Shown: positions 1 to 7,252, counted from the stretch's first letter. The stretch: 8,352 nt of DNA from Alkalimonas sp. (GCA_007117525.1 SKGJ01000261.1:1-8352), one strand, 5' to 3'. Program-made: numbers and translations. The notes: generated by a model from the letters alone, not told the origin.

Positions 1-40
1 CAACATTGGCACGGCCTACCAGAGCAACGACCGGTAACAT
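1..40 (-). CDS. der: Ribosome biogenesis GTPase Der, N-terminal fragment
   Basis: Reading leftward from an ATG at 38-40, the window holds 13 codons giving MLPVVALVGRANV, with the first base of the next codon; the rest lies beyond the left edge. This matches the start of Der (EngA), which in E. coli begins MVPVVALVGRPNVGKS. The fragment covers the start of the G1/P-loop of the first GTPase domain. Der is a tandem-GTPase-domain protein required for 50S subunit maturation. A strong Shine-Dalgarno sequence (GAGGTGA, 45-51) lies 4 bases upstream, supporting this start. The position after yfgM-bamB is the conserved one. Residue 11 is Ala where E. coli has Pro. Identification rests on a short stretch plus gene order, but both agree. 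Confidence 0.88.
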   Translation of the reverse strand, partial: MLPVVALVGRANV

Positions 41-44
41 GAGC

Positions 45-51
45 TCACCTC
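45..51 (-). promoter_or_regulatory. Ribosome binding site of der
   Basis: The minus strand reads GAGGTGA, a seven-base match to the anti-Shine-Dalgarno sequence, with a 4-base spacer (GCTC) to the der ATG. It sits only a few bases after the T-rich tail of the upstream hairpin, so a transcript reaching der must pass that hairpin first. Confidence 0.8.
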
Positions 52-52
52 A

Positions 53-86
53 AAATAAAAATAACAGGCTCATCAGAGCCTGTTAT
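53..86 (-). terminator. Intrinsic terminator or attenuator between bamB and der
   Basis: Bases 61-71 and 76-86 form a perfect 11-bp inverted repeat (ATAACAGGCTC and its complement) around a 4-base loop. On the minus strand the hairpin is followed by TTTTATTTT, the classic layout of a Rho-independent terminator for transcripts coming from bamB. The outer stem is A/T-rich, with a GC-rich core of GGCTC/GAGCC. The mirrored stem also has a weak A/T-rich flank on the other side, but the long T tract favours leftward transcription. No clear promoter lies between it and der, so it is probably leaky or regulates read-through. Confidence 0.75.
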
Positions 87-118
87 AGCTTAACGCAAAA
101 ATTGCTGTTGGTATGGCT

Positions 119-1312
119 TTATGGTTGACGCAATACAACCAGGTCGCCATTACGGCTTTGCAGGACCAAAAGTTCACCATTGGTCACCGGAGCTGCATAC
201 ATGCCAGAGCGATGGAACTGGTGTCGTGCCAGCATATCGCCGCTGCGTCGATCCAGCCAATGCAGATTGCCTTTATTGTCTCCAAACACCAGATAATCAC
301 CAAAAACAGCCGGGGCCGTCAAGAAGTGGCGTTCCAGTGCCGTTTGCGACCAGAGTTCCTGACCGTTGCGACGATCGATGGCATGGACCCGGCCTACGGA
401 ATCGACAATGTAGAGTACGTTATCGGCCAGAGCCATATTACGGAAACTGGCGTAATCCCGTTTCCAGAGAGTACGCCCGGAGTTGAGTTCAAGTGCCACC
501 AGCTCGCCATTGTAGGCAATGGCATAGATGGTGTTACCGACCACCAATGGCCGGGCATCAACATCCACCAGGCGAGACAAATCGGTGGCCCCTTGCGGCG
601 TGGCAATCTGCTCTTCCCAGGCAGGCAGCCCATGATCAGAAATCAACACCCCGACCTTACCGGAGCCGGAACCAAAAACAACGCCACCCGGCACGATGGA
701 AGGTTCAGCAACGCCACGAATGGTCAAGGCAGGTAGTTCTTGCTCAAATTGCCAGCGATGGCTGCCATCGGCCGGATTCAACGCTACAATGAAGCCAGAA
801 CCGGTATTGACGGCTATCATGCCATCACCGGCTGCAGGTGCGGCCAAAACCTCACCCGGCACCTTGCTGGTCCAACGCCGTTCACCGCTAGCCGGATCCA
901 GCGCAATGACTTCCCCATTCTCGGTGCCAAACAACAAGTGACCAAAACCATGCGACAGCCCACCCGAGACCCGGGCCGTATTGGTACCGCGATGGGTGAG
1001 TACGCGCCAGGTGCTGAGCACTTCGTCACGACGGACATCGTAGGTCCAGAGTCGCTTGCCGCTTTCCAAATCATAGGCATTGATCAGGCCTGTGCGGCTT
1101 GCTGCATACAGTTTATCGCCTAAAATAAGCGGTCTGAGACTGGAATCAAAGTGTTGGACGCCGTCCGCTGCACTGTGATCCCAGGCCAATACCGGAGCAA
1201 ACTGATTGTTGACTTCTGGCAAGACCAACCGCTCTTTTTTTGATGAGCAGCCACTGATGAGCAGTACCGCTAAAGCACCAGCCGCGAGAGTTCGTATCGA
1301 CATCCGCTTCAC
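119..1312 (-). CDS. bamB: Outer membrane assembly lipoprotein BamB (YfgL)
   Basis: This 397-residue protein matches BamB (392 residues in E. coli), the beta-propeller lipoprotein of the BAM complex that inserts beta-barrel proteins into the outer membrane. The N-terminus is a lipoprotein signal peptide with lipobox ISGC and acylated Cys22; Ser follows, so outer-membrane sorting is expected. The rest is a series of PQQ-like propeller blades with repeated Gly-x-(I/V)-x-A-L-(D/N) and W motifs. Residues corresponding to the E. coli BamA-contact loop are present as LTIRG (196-200), as is the conserved DLSRLVDVD segment near 244-252. The chosen start is GTG (1310-1312), which overlaps the yfgM stop as GTGA and has GAGGAG at 1318-1323 with a 5-base spacer. 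An ATG three codons later is poorly spaced from that site. Stop is TAA. Translational coupling to yfgM is likely. Confidence 0.96.
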   Translation of the reverse strand: MKRMSIRTLAAGALAVLLISGCSSKKERLVLPEVNNQFAPVLAWDHSAADGVQHFDSSLRPLILGDKLYAASRTGLINAYDLESGKRLWTYDVRRDEVLSTWRVLTHRGTNTARVSGGLSHGFGHLLFGTENGEVIALDPASGERRWTSKVPGEVLAAPAAGDGMIAVNTGSGFIVALNPADGSHRWQFEQELPALTIRGVAEPSIVPGGVVFGSGSGKVGVLISDHGLPAWEEQIATPQGATDLSRLVDVDARPLVVGNTIYAIAYNGELVALELNSGRTLWKRDYASFRNMALADNVLYIVDSVGRVHAIDRRNGQELWSQTALERHFLTAPAVFGDYLVFGDNKGNLHWLDRRSGDMLARHQFHRSGMYAAPVTNGELLVLQSRNGDLVVLRQP

Positions 1313-1947
1313 AGCCGCTCCTCTACCTGAATATGAGCCAGTTCATCCAGCTTAATTTTTAACAACTGACCGGCTTCCACACCACTGCTGGCTTTCGCTA
1401 GCAGGAAAGCTTGTTTGGCAGCTTTGGCATCGCCTTGCGCCAGCAAAATATCGCCTTTTAACTCTTGCTGTTGGCCCTGGAAGCTGTCAGGCAGTGTTGA
1501 CGCCAGCAGCGCCAGGCCAGCGTCGTATTGCTGTTGCTGCAGGTGGACTCTGGCCAGACGCAAACGGGCAATGGCATCAATCACTGGATCCTTAGTACTC
1601 GCAATCACCCGGCTTAGCTGTTGTTCAGCCAGCTCAAAATCGCCAGCCAACACCGCGTCCCTTGCTTTTAACAAGGCTGCAAAGGTGGCATAGGCGGTCC
1701 CATCGTGTTGATCAATGTAACCTTCCACATCCTGATGCCAGTCACTGCTTTGCTCCTGAGCCAACAGCAATTGCTCAAAATTGGCCGAAGCCTGTTCAGC
1801 CTGAGCCAGTTGATGGCCCTGGTAATAGCGGAAACCATAGAGGCCACCCAGACCTAAAATGGTACCTGCTACAATGGTGATGCCATATTCTTTCCAGAAA
1901 CGTTTGATGGCTTCAACCTGTTGTTCTTCATTGCTGTAGACGTCCAT
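1309..1947 (-). CDS. yfgM: YfgM/TPR-type inner-membrane periplasmic chaperone protein
   Basis: The 212-residue product has the size and layout of YfgM (206 residues in E. coli): a short cytoplasmic N-terminus beginning MDVYSNEEQQVEAIKRFWKE, one membrane helix at about residues 21-42 with a Gly-rich core, and a periplasmic helical tetratricopeptide-like domain rich in Leu, Ala and Gln. In E. coli YfgM associates with PpiD and the SecYEG translocon and helps hand over secreted proteins to periplasmic chaperones; it also affects the RcsB stress response. The start is an ATG with CGGAG 5 bases upstream. It lies 21 bases after hisS and its stop overlaps the bamB GTG. The position between hisS and bamB is the family's usual one and supports a shared envelope-assembly role with BamB. 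Confidence 0.94.
   Translation of the reverse strand: MDVYSNEEQQVEAIKRFWKEYGITIVAGTILGLGGLYGFRYYQGHQLAQAEQASANFEQLLLAQEQSSDWHQDVEGYIDQHDGTAYATFAALLKARDAVLAGDFELAEQQLSRVIASTKDPVIDAIARLRLARVHLQQQQYDAGLALLASTLPDSFQGQQQELKGDILLAQGDAKAAKQAFLLAKASSGVEAGQLLKIKLDELAHIQVEERL
1318..1323 (-). promoter_or_regulatory. Ribosome binding site deciding the bamB GTG start
   Basis: The minus strand reads GAGGAG inside the last codons of yfgM, 5 bases before the GTG at 1312. The alternative ATG at 1301-1303 would be 14 bases away, so this site favours the GTG start. Confidence 0.7.
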
Positions 1948-1968
1948 AACTGCTCCGTTATTCCTGCG

Positions 1969-3240
1969 CTATTTCGATTGCAAAAAACTGACCAACTCAG
2001 TCAGCGCAATACGTTGCTGTGGTTGCTCTTGTCGCAGCCACTTGATGGTAATACTGTTGGTGGCCAGCTCATCGCTGCCCAACACCAAAGCCAGTTCTGC
2101 ACCTGACTTATCAGCTTTTTTAAATTGTTTCTTCAGGGCACCGCCACCGCTGTGCTGCATAATGCGTTTCTGTGGGAAGGCCTGACGAAGCTGTTCGGCA
2201 ACCGGAATCAGTGCAAGTTCCTCAGTCAGACTCGCAGCCATCAAATACCAGTCAGCCTGCGGGCTTGGCTCCGGCGCCAGTTCCAACGTTTGCAGCAACA
2301 AAATGAGCCGCTCCATCCCCAGGGCAAAGCCAACCGCCGGGCAGGCTTTGCCTCCCAACTGTTCGACCAGACCATCGTAACGGCCACCGGCACACACCGT
2401 GCCCTGAGCCCCCAGACTGTCGGTAACCCATTCAAACACAGTTTTGTTGTAATAATCCAGCCCCCGCACCAAGCGCGGATTCACTTCGAAGTCAATGCCC
2501 GCTGCCGTCAGCCGCTGTTGCAATTCAGCAAAGTGCTCGGCCGACTCAGTATCCAGGTAGTCTGCCAAACGAGGTGCCTTTGCTAGCAGTTCAGCCAGGG
2601 CTGGGTTCTTGCTGTCTAATATTCGCAGCGGATTGCTGTGCAAACGTCGCTTGCTGTCTTCATCCAGCTGCTCTTGATGCGCTGACAAATACTCAACCAA
2701 CGCAGCCCGATAGTGCTGGCGCGCTTCAGGGCTCCCCAAGGTATTGAGTTCCAGCCGGACATGACGACTTAATCCCAGCTGTTGCCAAAGTCGCGCACTT
2801 AAGCTGATGACCTCGGCATCAATGGCAGAGCCCGCCATGCCAAAAGCTTCCAAACCAAATTGATGAAACTGCCGGTAACGCCCTTTTTGTGGCCGCTCAT
2901 GCCGAAACATCGGCCCCATGTACCACAACCGTTGCTCCTGATTGTACAGCAAGCCATGCTCGTTGCCGGCCCGGACACAGCAAGCGGTGCCTTCCGGCCG
3001 TAAGGTCAGGCTGTCGCCATTGCGATCGGTAAAAGTGTACATCTCTTTTTCAACGATGTCGGTCACTTCACCAATGGAGCGCTTGAACAATTCGGTCATT
3101 TCGACAATCGGAAAGCGAATCTCCTGATAGCCATAACTGGCCACCGTCTGCCGCAATTGCTGCTCTAAATACTGCCAGACACTGCTGTCTTGTGGCAGAC
3201 AGTCATTCATGCCACGAATGGCCTGTACTTGTTTCGACAC
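1969..3240 (-). CDS. hisS: Histidyl-tRNA synthetase
   Basis: This 423-residue class II aminoacyl-tRNA synthetase (424 in E. coli) charges tRNA-His with histidine using ATP in the cytoplasm. Visible signatures in order are the N-terminal IRGMND segment (8-13), RPEGTA (81-86), motif 2 with [16 protein letters not shown] (112-127), the histidine-specific loop [15 protein letters not shown] (256-270) containing catalytic Arg259, GGRYDGL (285-291), motif 3 [12 protein letters not shown] (301-312), and a C-terminal anticodon-binding alpha/beta domain to the end. The start is GTG (3238-3240). It gives the exact family N-terminus, although the Shine-Dalgarno sequence is weak (GGGTAG about 8 bases upstream, or AAGG abutting the start). 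Stop is TAG. A probable promoter lies in the 86-base gap upstream, so the gene can be transcribed apart from rodZ-ispG, with yfgM and bamB downstream. Confidence 0.98.
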   Translation of the reverse strand: MSKQVQAIRGMNDCLPQDSSVWQYLEQQLRQTVASYGYQEIRFPIVEMTELFKRSIGEVTDIVEKEMYTFTDRNGDSLTLRPEGTACCVRAGNEHGLLYNQEQRLWYMGPMFRHERPQKGRYRQFHQFGLEAFGMAGSAIDAEVISLSARLWQQLGLSRHVRLELNTLGSPEARQHYRAALVEYLSAHQEQLDEDSKRRLHSNPLRILDSKNPALAELLAKAPRLADYLDTESAEHFAELQQRLTAAGIDFEVNPRLVRGLDYYNKTVFEWVTDSLGAQGTVCAGGRYDGLVEQLGGKACPAVGFALGMERLILLLQTLELAPEPSPQADWYLMAASLTEELALIPVAEQLRQAFPQKRIMQHSGGGALKKQFKKADKSGAELALVLGSDELATNSITIKWLRQEQPQQRIALTELVSFLQSK

Positions 3241-3274
3241 CTTGATCTACCCGGCTTGATTAAAAATAGGGGGA

Positions 3275-3303
3275 ATTATAGGAGCATCGGCGCTAAACAC
3301 CAA
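3275..3303 (-). promoter_or_regulatory. Candidate sigma-70 promoter of hisS-yfgM-bamB
   Basis: The minus strand carries a perfect -10 box TATAAT (3275-3280) and a TTGGTG -35-like box (3298-3303; three of six bases match TTGACA, including the key TTG) with an ideal 17-base spacer. Transcription would begin near 3268, giving a leader of about 28 bases before the hisS GTG. It lies in the only sizeable gap upstream of hisS. The weak -35 leaves some doubt. Confidence 0.6.
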
Positions 3304-3326
3304 ACTTTCCCGTTGCTTTCTCGCGT

Positions 3327-4436
3327 TTAGAGTCTGGTGATGGCAATTTGCTGTTTTTGCCGGGCCAGATAATCGCGGATCTGTTGCTCCAGTTGTTCAG
3401 CAATGTGCTGATTATCCAGCCGCAGCTTTTGCCGTTCGCCATTGATGTAAAAGCCACTCATCCGATTGGCACCGGCCACCGCCAGATCCGACACCAAAGC
3501 CTCGCCTGGACCATTGACCACGCAGCCAATGACAGACACCGTCAATGGCTCGGTCACATCTTCCAACCGCTGCTCCAGTGCATTCATGGTTTGAATGACA
3601 TCAAACTCCTGACGCGAACAGCTGGGGCAAGCAATAAAATTAATACCGCGCGAACGGATCCGCAGCGACTTCAAGATGTCAAAACCGACTTTGACTTCTT
3701 CAACCGGATCCGCCGCCAAAGATACCCGCAGCGTATCGCCAATGCCTTCAGCCAGCAGCATACCAAGGCCAATGGCAGACTTGACCGCACCTGAGCGCGC
3801 CCCACCAGCTTCGGTAATGCCCAAATGCAGTGGCTGGTCAATTTGCTTGGCCAGCAAGCGGTAAGCGCCAACGGCTAAAAACACATCCGAGGCTTTGACG
3901 CTGACTTTAAACTGGTCAAAGTTCAATCGATCCAGAATATCCACATGCCGCATGGCCGACTCGACCAAAGCTGCAGCAGTTGGCTCGCCATATTTTTGCT
4001 GAATATCGGCCTCTAAGGATCCGCCATTCACACCAATGCGAATTGGGATCTGATGATCCCGTGCACAGTCCACCACGGCCCGAATGCGGTCTTCCCGGCC
4101 AATGTTACCAGGATTTATCCGCAAGCAATCGACCCCGTACTCGGCCACTTTAAGCGCAATGCGGTAATCGAAGTGGATATCGGCCACCAGGGGGACCGGT
4201 GACTGTTGCTTGATCAACCGAAAGGCTTCAGCAGCCTCCATGGTCGGCACCGATACCCGGACAATGTCAGCGCCTGCGGTGGCAATGGCTTTAATTTGCG
4301 CCACAGTGGCATCGACATCGGTGGTTTTGGTATTGGTCATCGACTGCACGCTGATGGGAGCATCGCCCCCTACCAGCACAGTCCCTACTTTAATTTGCCT
4401 ACTCTTACGGCGTTGGATTGGGTTCTCAGCAAACAT
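3327..4436 (-). CDS. ispG: 4-hydroxy-3-methylbut-2-enyl diphosphate synthase (IspG/GcpE)
   Basis: The 369-residue protein (372 in E. coli) is IspG, the iron-sulfur enzyme that reductively converts 2-C-methyl-D-erythritol 2,4-cyclodiphosphate to HMBPP in the MEP isoprenoid pathway. The N-terminal TIM-barrel portion shows VQSMTNTKT (30-38), DIVRVSVP (57-64), [11 protein letters not shown] (85-95), LRINPGNIG (105-113) and [10 protein letters not shown] (132-141). The C-terminal part holds the [4Fe-4S] ligands Cys270 and Cys273 (CPSC), Cys305 (GCVVNGPGE) and Glu312, at the same numbers as in E. coli. The ATG start lies 3 bases after the rodZ stop with only a modest AGAG element, so translation is probably coupled to rodZ. 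It also supplies isoprenoid precursors for undecaprenyl phosphate, which loosely links it to the neighbouring envelope genes. No terminator is visible after it. Confidence 0.98.
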   Translation of the reverse strand: MFAENPIQRRKSRQIKVGTVLVGGDAPISVQSMTNTKTTDVDATVAQIKAIATAGADIVRVSVPTMEAAEAFRLIKQQSPVPLVADIHFDYRIALKVAEYGVDCLRINPGNIGREDRIRAVVDCARDHQIPIRIGVNGGSLEADIQQKYGEPTAAALVESAMRHVDILDRLNFDQFKVSVKASDVFLAVGAYRLLAKQIDQPLHLGITEAGGARSGAVKSAIGLGMLLAEGIGDTLRVSLAADPVEEVKVGFDILKSLRIRSRGINFIACPSCSRQEFDVIQTMNALEQRLEDVTEPLTVSVIGCVVNGPGEALVSDLAVAGANRMSGFYINGERQKLRLDNQHIAEQLEQQIRDYLARQKQQIAITRL

Positions 4437-4439
4437 GCT

Positions 4440-5327
4440 TTACTCTTGTAACGGAATAGAAAATTTAGCGACGCGTCCTGGCCGGAAGCCGGACATATCC
4501 ACCGGCTCACCATCCAACTCAATAGCGACCGCGCTGGGATTGCCAAGCGTCAGGGTAAAAGGGGGACGGCCATGCACTTGCAGCTGGTAGCCAGCGACTT
4601 TGGTGCCAAAAGCCACTCGGGAGCCATCTGCGTCCAGCACATCGATCCAGCAATCTTCCGAAAATGCCATCCGCAGCTGATGCATGTCCGCTGTCGGCTC
4701 CGCCGCAGTCACCTCAGCCTCGTTGTTTGCTTCAGTGACCTCCAGCAAGGCAGTCAGGGCGCTGGGGACCTGGACGGGTAAAGCCGCAGCCGTTGCTGCG
4801 ATTTCTGGCTCCATCTCATCGGACTCAGCATCCGTATCCATCACAGCTTCAGCCGGTAAGGTAGAGGAAATAGCAGTTTCTGTCGTGCTGCCAGCAGAAT
4901 CATCGGTTAACCAATGCGTTTGCCACCACCATAGCAGCAACAAGCCCAACAACAGAGCCCCAACCAGGTACGTCAGCAACACAAAGCGACTTTCTGTGGC
5001 TTCTTTTTCGGTGCGATTGGAAAAGCTGTGCATGGTGCGGGGTTCGATGGTCTGATTGCCATGATGCTGTTCGTAAGCAGCCAGGACTTGTTGCTCCGGA
5101 ATTTTCAGCAGGCGAGCGTAGGAACGCAAATAGCCACGGATAAAGGTCGGCAGCAAGTTTGCTTCGTATTGATCGGCCTCCATGCTTTCGATCAGCGCCA
5201 TGCGCAGATTCAGCTGACTGGCAACTTCTTTTTGCGACCAGCCTTTTTCTTTGCGGGCGCTTTTTAACAGCTCACCAGCCCGCAGCTCATTAGAAACGTC
5301 GTCAGCTGCTGTGTATTCAGTTGTCAT
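4440..5327 (-). CDS. rodZ: Cytoskeletal/cell-shape protein RodZ
   Basis: This 295-residue single-pass membrane protein has the RodZ layout. A cytoplasmic Cro/CI-type helix-turn-helix domain (about 17-80) includes GWSQKEVASQLNL and TFIRGYLRSYARLLKIP. A membrane helix follows at about 115-135 (FVLLTYLVGALLLGLLLLWWW), then an acidic Ala/Thr/Glu-rich periplasmic linker (about 140-215) and a C-terminal RodZ beta domain (about 217-293) with CWIDVLDADG, PPFTLTLGNPSAV and DGEPVDM. In E. coli (337 residues, with a longer linker) RodZ binds MreB and couples it to the elongasome to keep the rod shape. The helix-turn-helix normally contacts MreB rather than DNA. The ATG overlaps the end of the upstream gene by 11 bases and has no recognisable Shine-Dalgarno sequence, so translational coupling is likely. 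The older name is yfgA. Confidence 0.96.
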   Translation of the reverse strand: MTTEYTAADDVSNELRAGELLKSARKEKGWSQKEVASQLNLRMALIESMEADQYEANLLPTFIRGYLRSYARLLKIPEQQVLAAYEQHHGNQTIEPRTMHSFSNRTEKEATESRFVLLTYLVGALLLGLLLLWWWQTHWLTDDSAGSTTETAISSTLPAEAVMDTDAESDEMEPEIAATAAALPVQVPSALTALLEVTEANNEAEVTAAEPTADMHQLRMAFSEDCWIDVLDADGSRVAFGTKVAGYQLQVHGRPPFTLTLGNPSAVAIELDGEPVDMSGFRPGRVAKFSIPLQE

Positions 5328-7230
5328 GAGTCAATTGTGCCGGATCAATAAGGTAAATGCGTTGCCCAAGGTAGACGCGACTGCGCTCTGTCAGGTTGTT
5401 CCACTCCAGCAGGCGAGCCAGCCGCACATTGTAACGCATGGAAATACTAAACAAGGTGTCTCCTTCGGCGATGATATGGTAATCAGGCCGTGTTACTTCA
5501 GCTACTGTCGCCACCAGCTCAGGCTCTGGCGGTGGCTCGGCCAACCACAAACGCCGACCAACCCGGATACTGTCACCCGGTGACAGCCGGTTCCACTGCT
5601 GCAGACGCTCCAGCCGGATGTTGTATTTCATCGAAATGGCAAACAATGACTCCCCCTGCTGTACTCGATGGTAGGGAGGCTCTTCAGGCTGAACCATTTC
5701 GGCATTGCGCTGTTCATACTCAGGGCTGTCCGACTCTGGTTGAGTGCTAAAGGTGTCAAAAGTTTCTGAATGGACAGAGCCAGCCGCATAAAGTTCATTT
5801 TCGGCGGCATAATCTGGCTCTACGGTCTCATCAGTCACAATCTCTGACTCAGCAATCATCGCATCAGCATCGGCTTGCAAACCTGGAGAAAGGCTTGTTA
5901 CTTCCAGTTTCGGAACTTCCAATAAGCCGTTCAGGCTTTGCTGGATGCGTTGGCGGATCTCGGTGTCTGGCGAGAGCTCTGGCTCAAAACGTAAAGCAGC
6001 GTGCTCCGATTCCACAGTTACCGCAGACGGCTGCCGAAACTGGACCGTTTCGATAGGCGCAACCTCTTCGACTTCGGAAGCTGCCAGCTCAGAACCCACT
6101 GCAGCGGCGTCCTGCTGCGGCAACGATACTAAGGCGGCGTTGACTTCTGGCAGCGGCAGGGGCTGGCTTAAACTGGCAGCAATGGAGCTGGTTTCGTGCC
6201 GGGCCACGGCTTCCTTTACCGCTTCACGGGGACTCTGAGCGGGCTCGACCGCTCTGGAGTCGCGGCGCGTGCGGGTCAAAGACTCAGAGCGCACTGTCGG
6301 TGGTGGCTCGGTTTGCGCTGGCTGGCGGCGCACAATCCGAATTTGTGGCTGTTCCGGCTCTGCTGTGCGCTCAGCAACGGATTCGGGCATCTCGAGGTTG
6401 GCAATCAGGTATTGTTTGTAGCGCTCCCGTAGCTGCTCAAACTCACTGTCCTGCAATCGGTTCTGGCGCAGCAAACGTGCCGCCTCACTGTCCGGATAAA
6501 CTTGCAACAACAATTCCCGGCTGTTTTGCTGCGTTTCCTGATCCAGCTCTTTGTCGGCCAGTAAATAGCTCAACAAAATACTGTCGGCAGAGACATGGCC
6601 CAGCCGCTGAATACGGGTCAAATGTTGGCGAGCTCGTTGATGGTTGCCCATGGCATAATCGAGCCCTGCCAAATTCAATAAGCTGCTGATGCGGTTGCCA
6701 CTGTGCAGAACTGCGGATTCCAGATAGCGCTGCGCCCGGCTAAAATTATTTTGTTGCAACTGACACAAAGCCAGGTTTTCGTAACTTTCGGAAACCCGCA
6801 TGTAACCGGGCCGTCGAATGGCCGTCAACAGCAGGTGCTCGGCTTCATCGTACTTACCCTGTTGACAAAGAAAAGCCCCGTAATTGTTGTAGGTGTCGGC
6901 ATTGTCCGGATCACGGGCCAATGCTTGCTTGTAAGCAGCTTCGGCTTGCTCGGGCTCATTGACGTTTTGATAGTAAAAAGCCAGCGCATTGTAAACTTCG
7001 GGCAGTTGGGGGGCTAAAGCTCTGGCGCGCTCCAGGTTAAAAATAGCCTGCGCATTCTCGCCACGTTGCAGGTAGTTGAGCCCGAGCGACATCCGGGTCC
7101 GAGCGGCCTCAGTATTATCGACCTGCCGCTGCTGCACAGGCCTGTCCGAGCCGACATAAGTACTTTCAGACACACAGCCTGACAACACCAATGCACTGAC
7201 AACCACCATGCTAACCGACAGTTTTTGCAT
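5317..7230 (-). CDS. pilW: PilF/PilW-like TPR lipoprotein with two C-terminal LysM domains
   Basis: The 637-residue product occupies the pilW slot between rlmN and rodZ but is more than twice the usual length of about 250. It starts with a lipoprotein signal peptide (lipobox LSGC, Cys19). A tetratricopeptide domain follows (about 42-265), with motifs such as LGLNYLQRGENAQAIFNLERA and YKQALARDPDNADTYNNYGAFL. It keeps two cysteines (122 and 156) at sites that form a disulfide in characterised PilW. Residues about 283-518 are a low-complexity Glu/Pro/Ser/Ala-rich linker. The end holds two LysM domains (520-563 and 584-627), which bind peptidoglycan glycan chains. PilF/PilW proteins help the type IV pilus secretin PilQ assemble in the outer membrane; the LysM pair would add wall anchoring. 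Start is an ATG with AGGA 8 bases upstream. No frameshift is visible. The pilus role is inferred; a general envelope-scaffold role is also possible. Confidence 0.87.
   Translation of the reverse strand: MQKLSVSMVVVSALVLSGCVSESTYVGSDRPVQQRQVDNTEAARTRMSLGLNYLQRGENAQAIFNLERARALAPQLPEVYNALAFYYQNVNEPEQAEAAYKQALARDPDNADTYNNYGAFLCQQGKYDEAEHLLLTAIRRPGYMRVSESYENLALCQLQQNNFSRAQRYLESAVLHSGNRISSLLNLAGLDYAMGNHQRARQHLTRIQRLGHVSADSILLSYLLADKELDQETQQNSRELLLQVYPDSEAARLLRQNRLQDSEFEQLRERYKQYLIANLEMPESVAERTAEPEQPQIRIVRRQPAQTEPPPTVRSESLTRTRRDSRAVEPAQSPREAVKEAVARHETSSIAASLSQPLPLPEVNAALVSLPQQDAAAVGSELAASEVEEVAPIETVQFRQPSAVTVESEHAALRFEPELSPDTEIRQRIQQSLNGLLEVPKLEVTSLSPGLQADADAMIAESEIVTDETVEPDYAAENELYAAGSVHSETFDTFSTQPESDSPEYEQRNAEMVQPEEPPYHRVQQGESLFAISMKYNIRLERLQQWNRLSPGDSIRVGRRLWLAEPPPEPELVATVAEVTRPDYHIIAEGDTLFSISMRYNVRLARLLEWNNLTERSRVYLGQRIYLIDPAQLTHDN
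5350..5673 (-). repeat. Tandem pair of LysM-coding repeats in the pilW-like gene
   Basis: Two LysM units are encoded at 5542-5673 (residues 520-563) and 5350-5481 (residues 584-627), separated by a 20-residue Pro/Glu/Val-rich spacer. Their cores align without gaps: GESLFAISMKYNIRLERLQQ against GDTLFSISMRYNVRLARLLE, followed by WN-x-L in both. About 15 of the 24 core positions are identical and most others conservative, indicating an internal duplication. Codon usage has diverged, so the duplication is not very recent. Confidence 0.85.
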
Positions 7231-7252
7231 GCTATTTTTCCTGCCCCTTGCG

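Noticed and set aside
113..736. 207-codon plus-strand open frame opposite bamB
   Set aside because: It lies wholly antisense to a well-supported bamB and shows no recognisable domain. Its composition is what the reverse strand of a coding region gives.
2125..2586. 153-codon plus-strand open frame opposite hisS
   Set aside because: Fully antisense to the conserved synthetase motifs, with no ribosome site or family resemblance.
3293..3330. Inverted repeat CTAAAC/GTTTAG around the ispG stop as a terminator
   Set aside because: Only 6 bp with a 26-base loop, A/T-rich and not followed by a T tract; too weak for a terminator.
3348..3794. 148-codon plus-strand open frame opposite ispG
   Set aside because: Antisense to the iron-sulfur ligand region of ispG; no independent coding evidence.
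4860..5327. RodZ helix-turn-helix as a local transcription regulator
   Set aside because: The membrane helix and C-terminal RodZ domain fit the MreB-binding family, where this fold contacts protein; no operator-like repeats are seen nearby.
6300..6689. 129-codon plus-strand open frame opposite the TPR-LysM gene
   Set aside because: Antisense shadow of the TPR region; no domain, signal or neighbour supports it.
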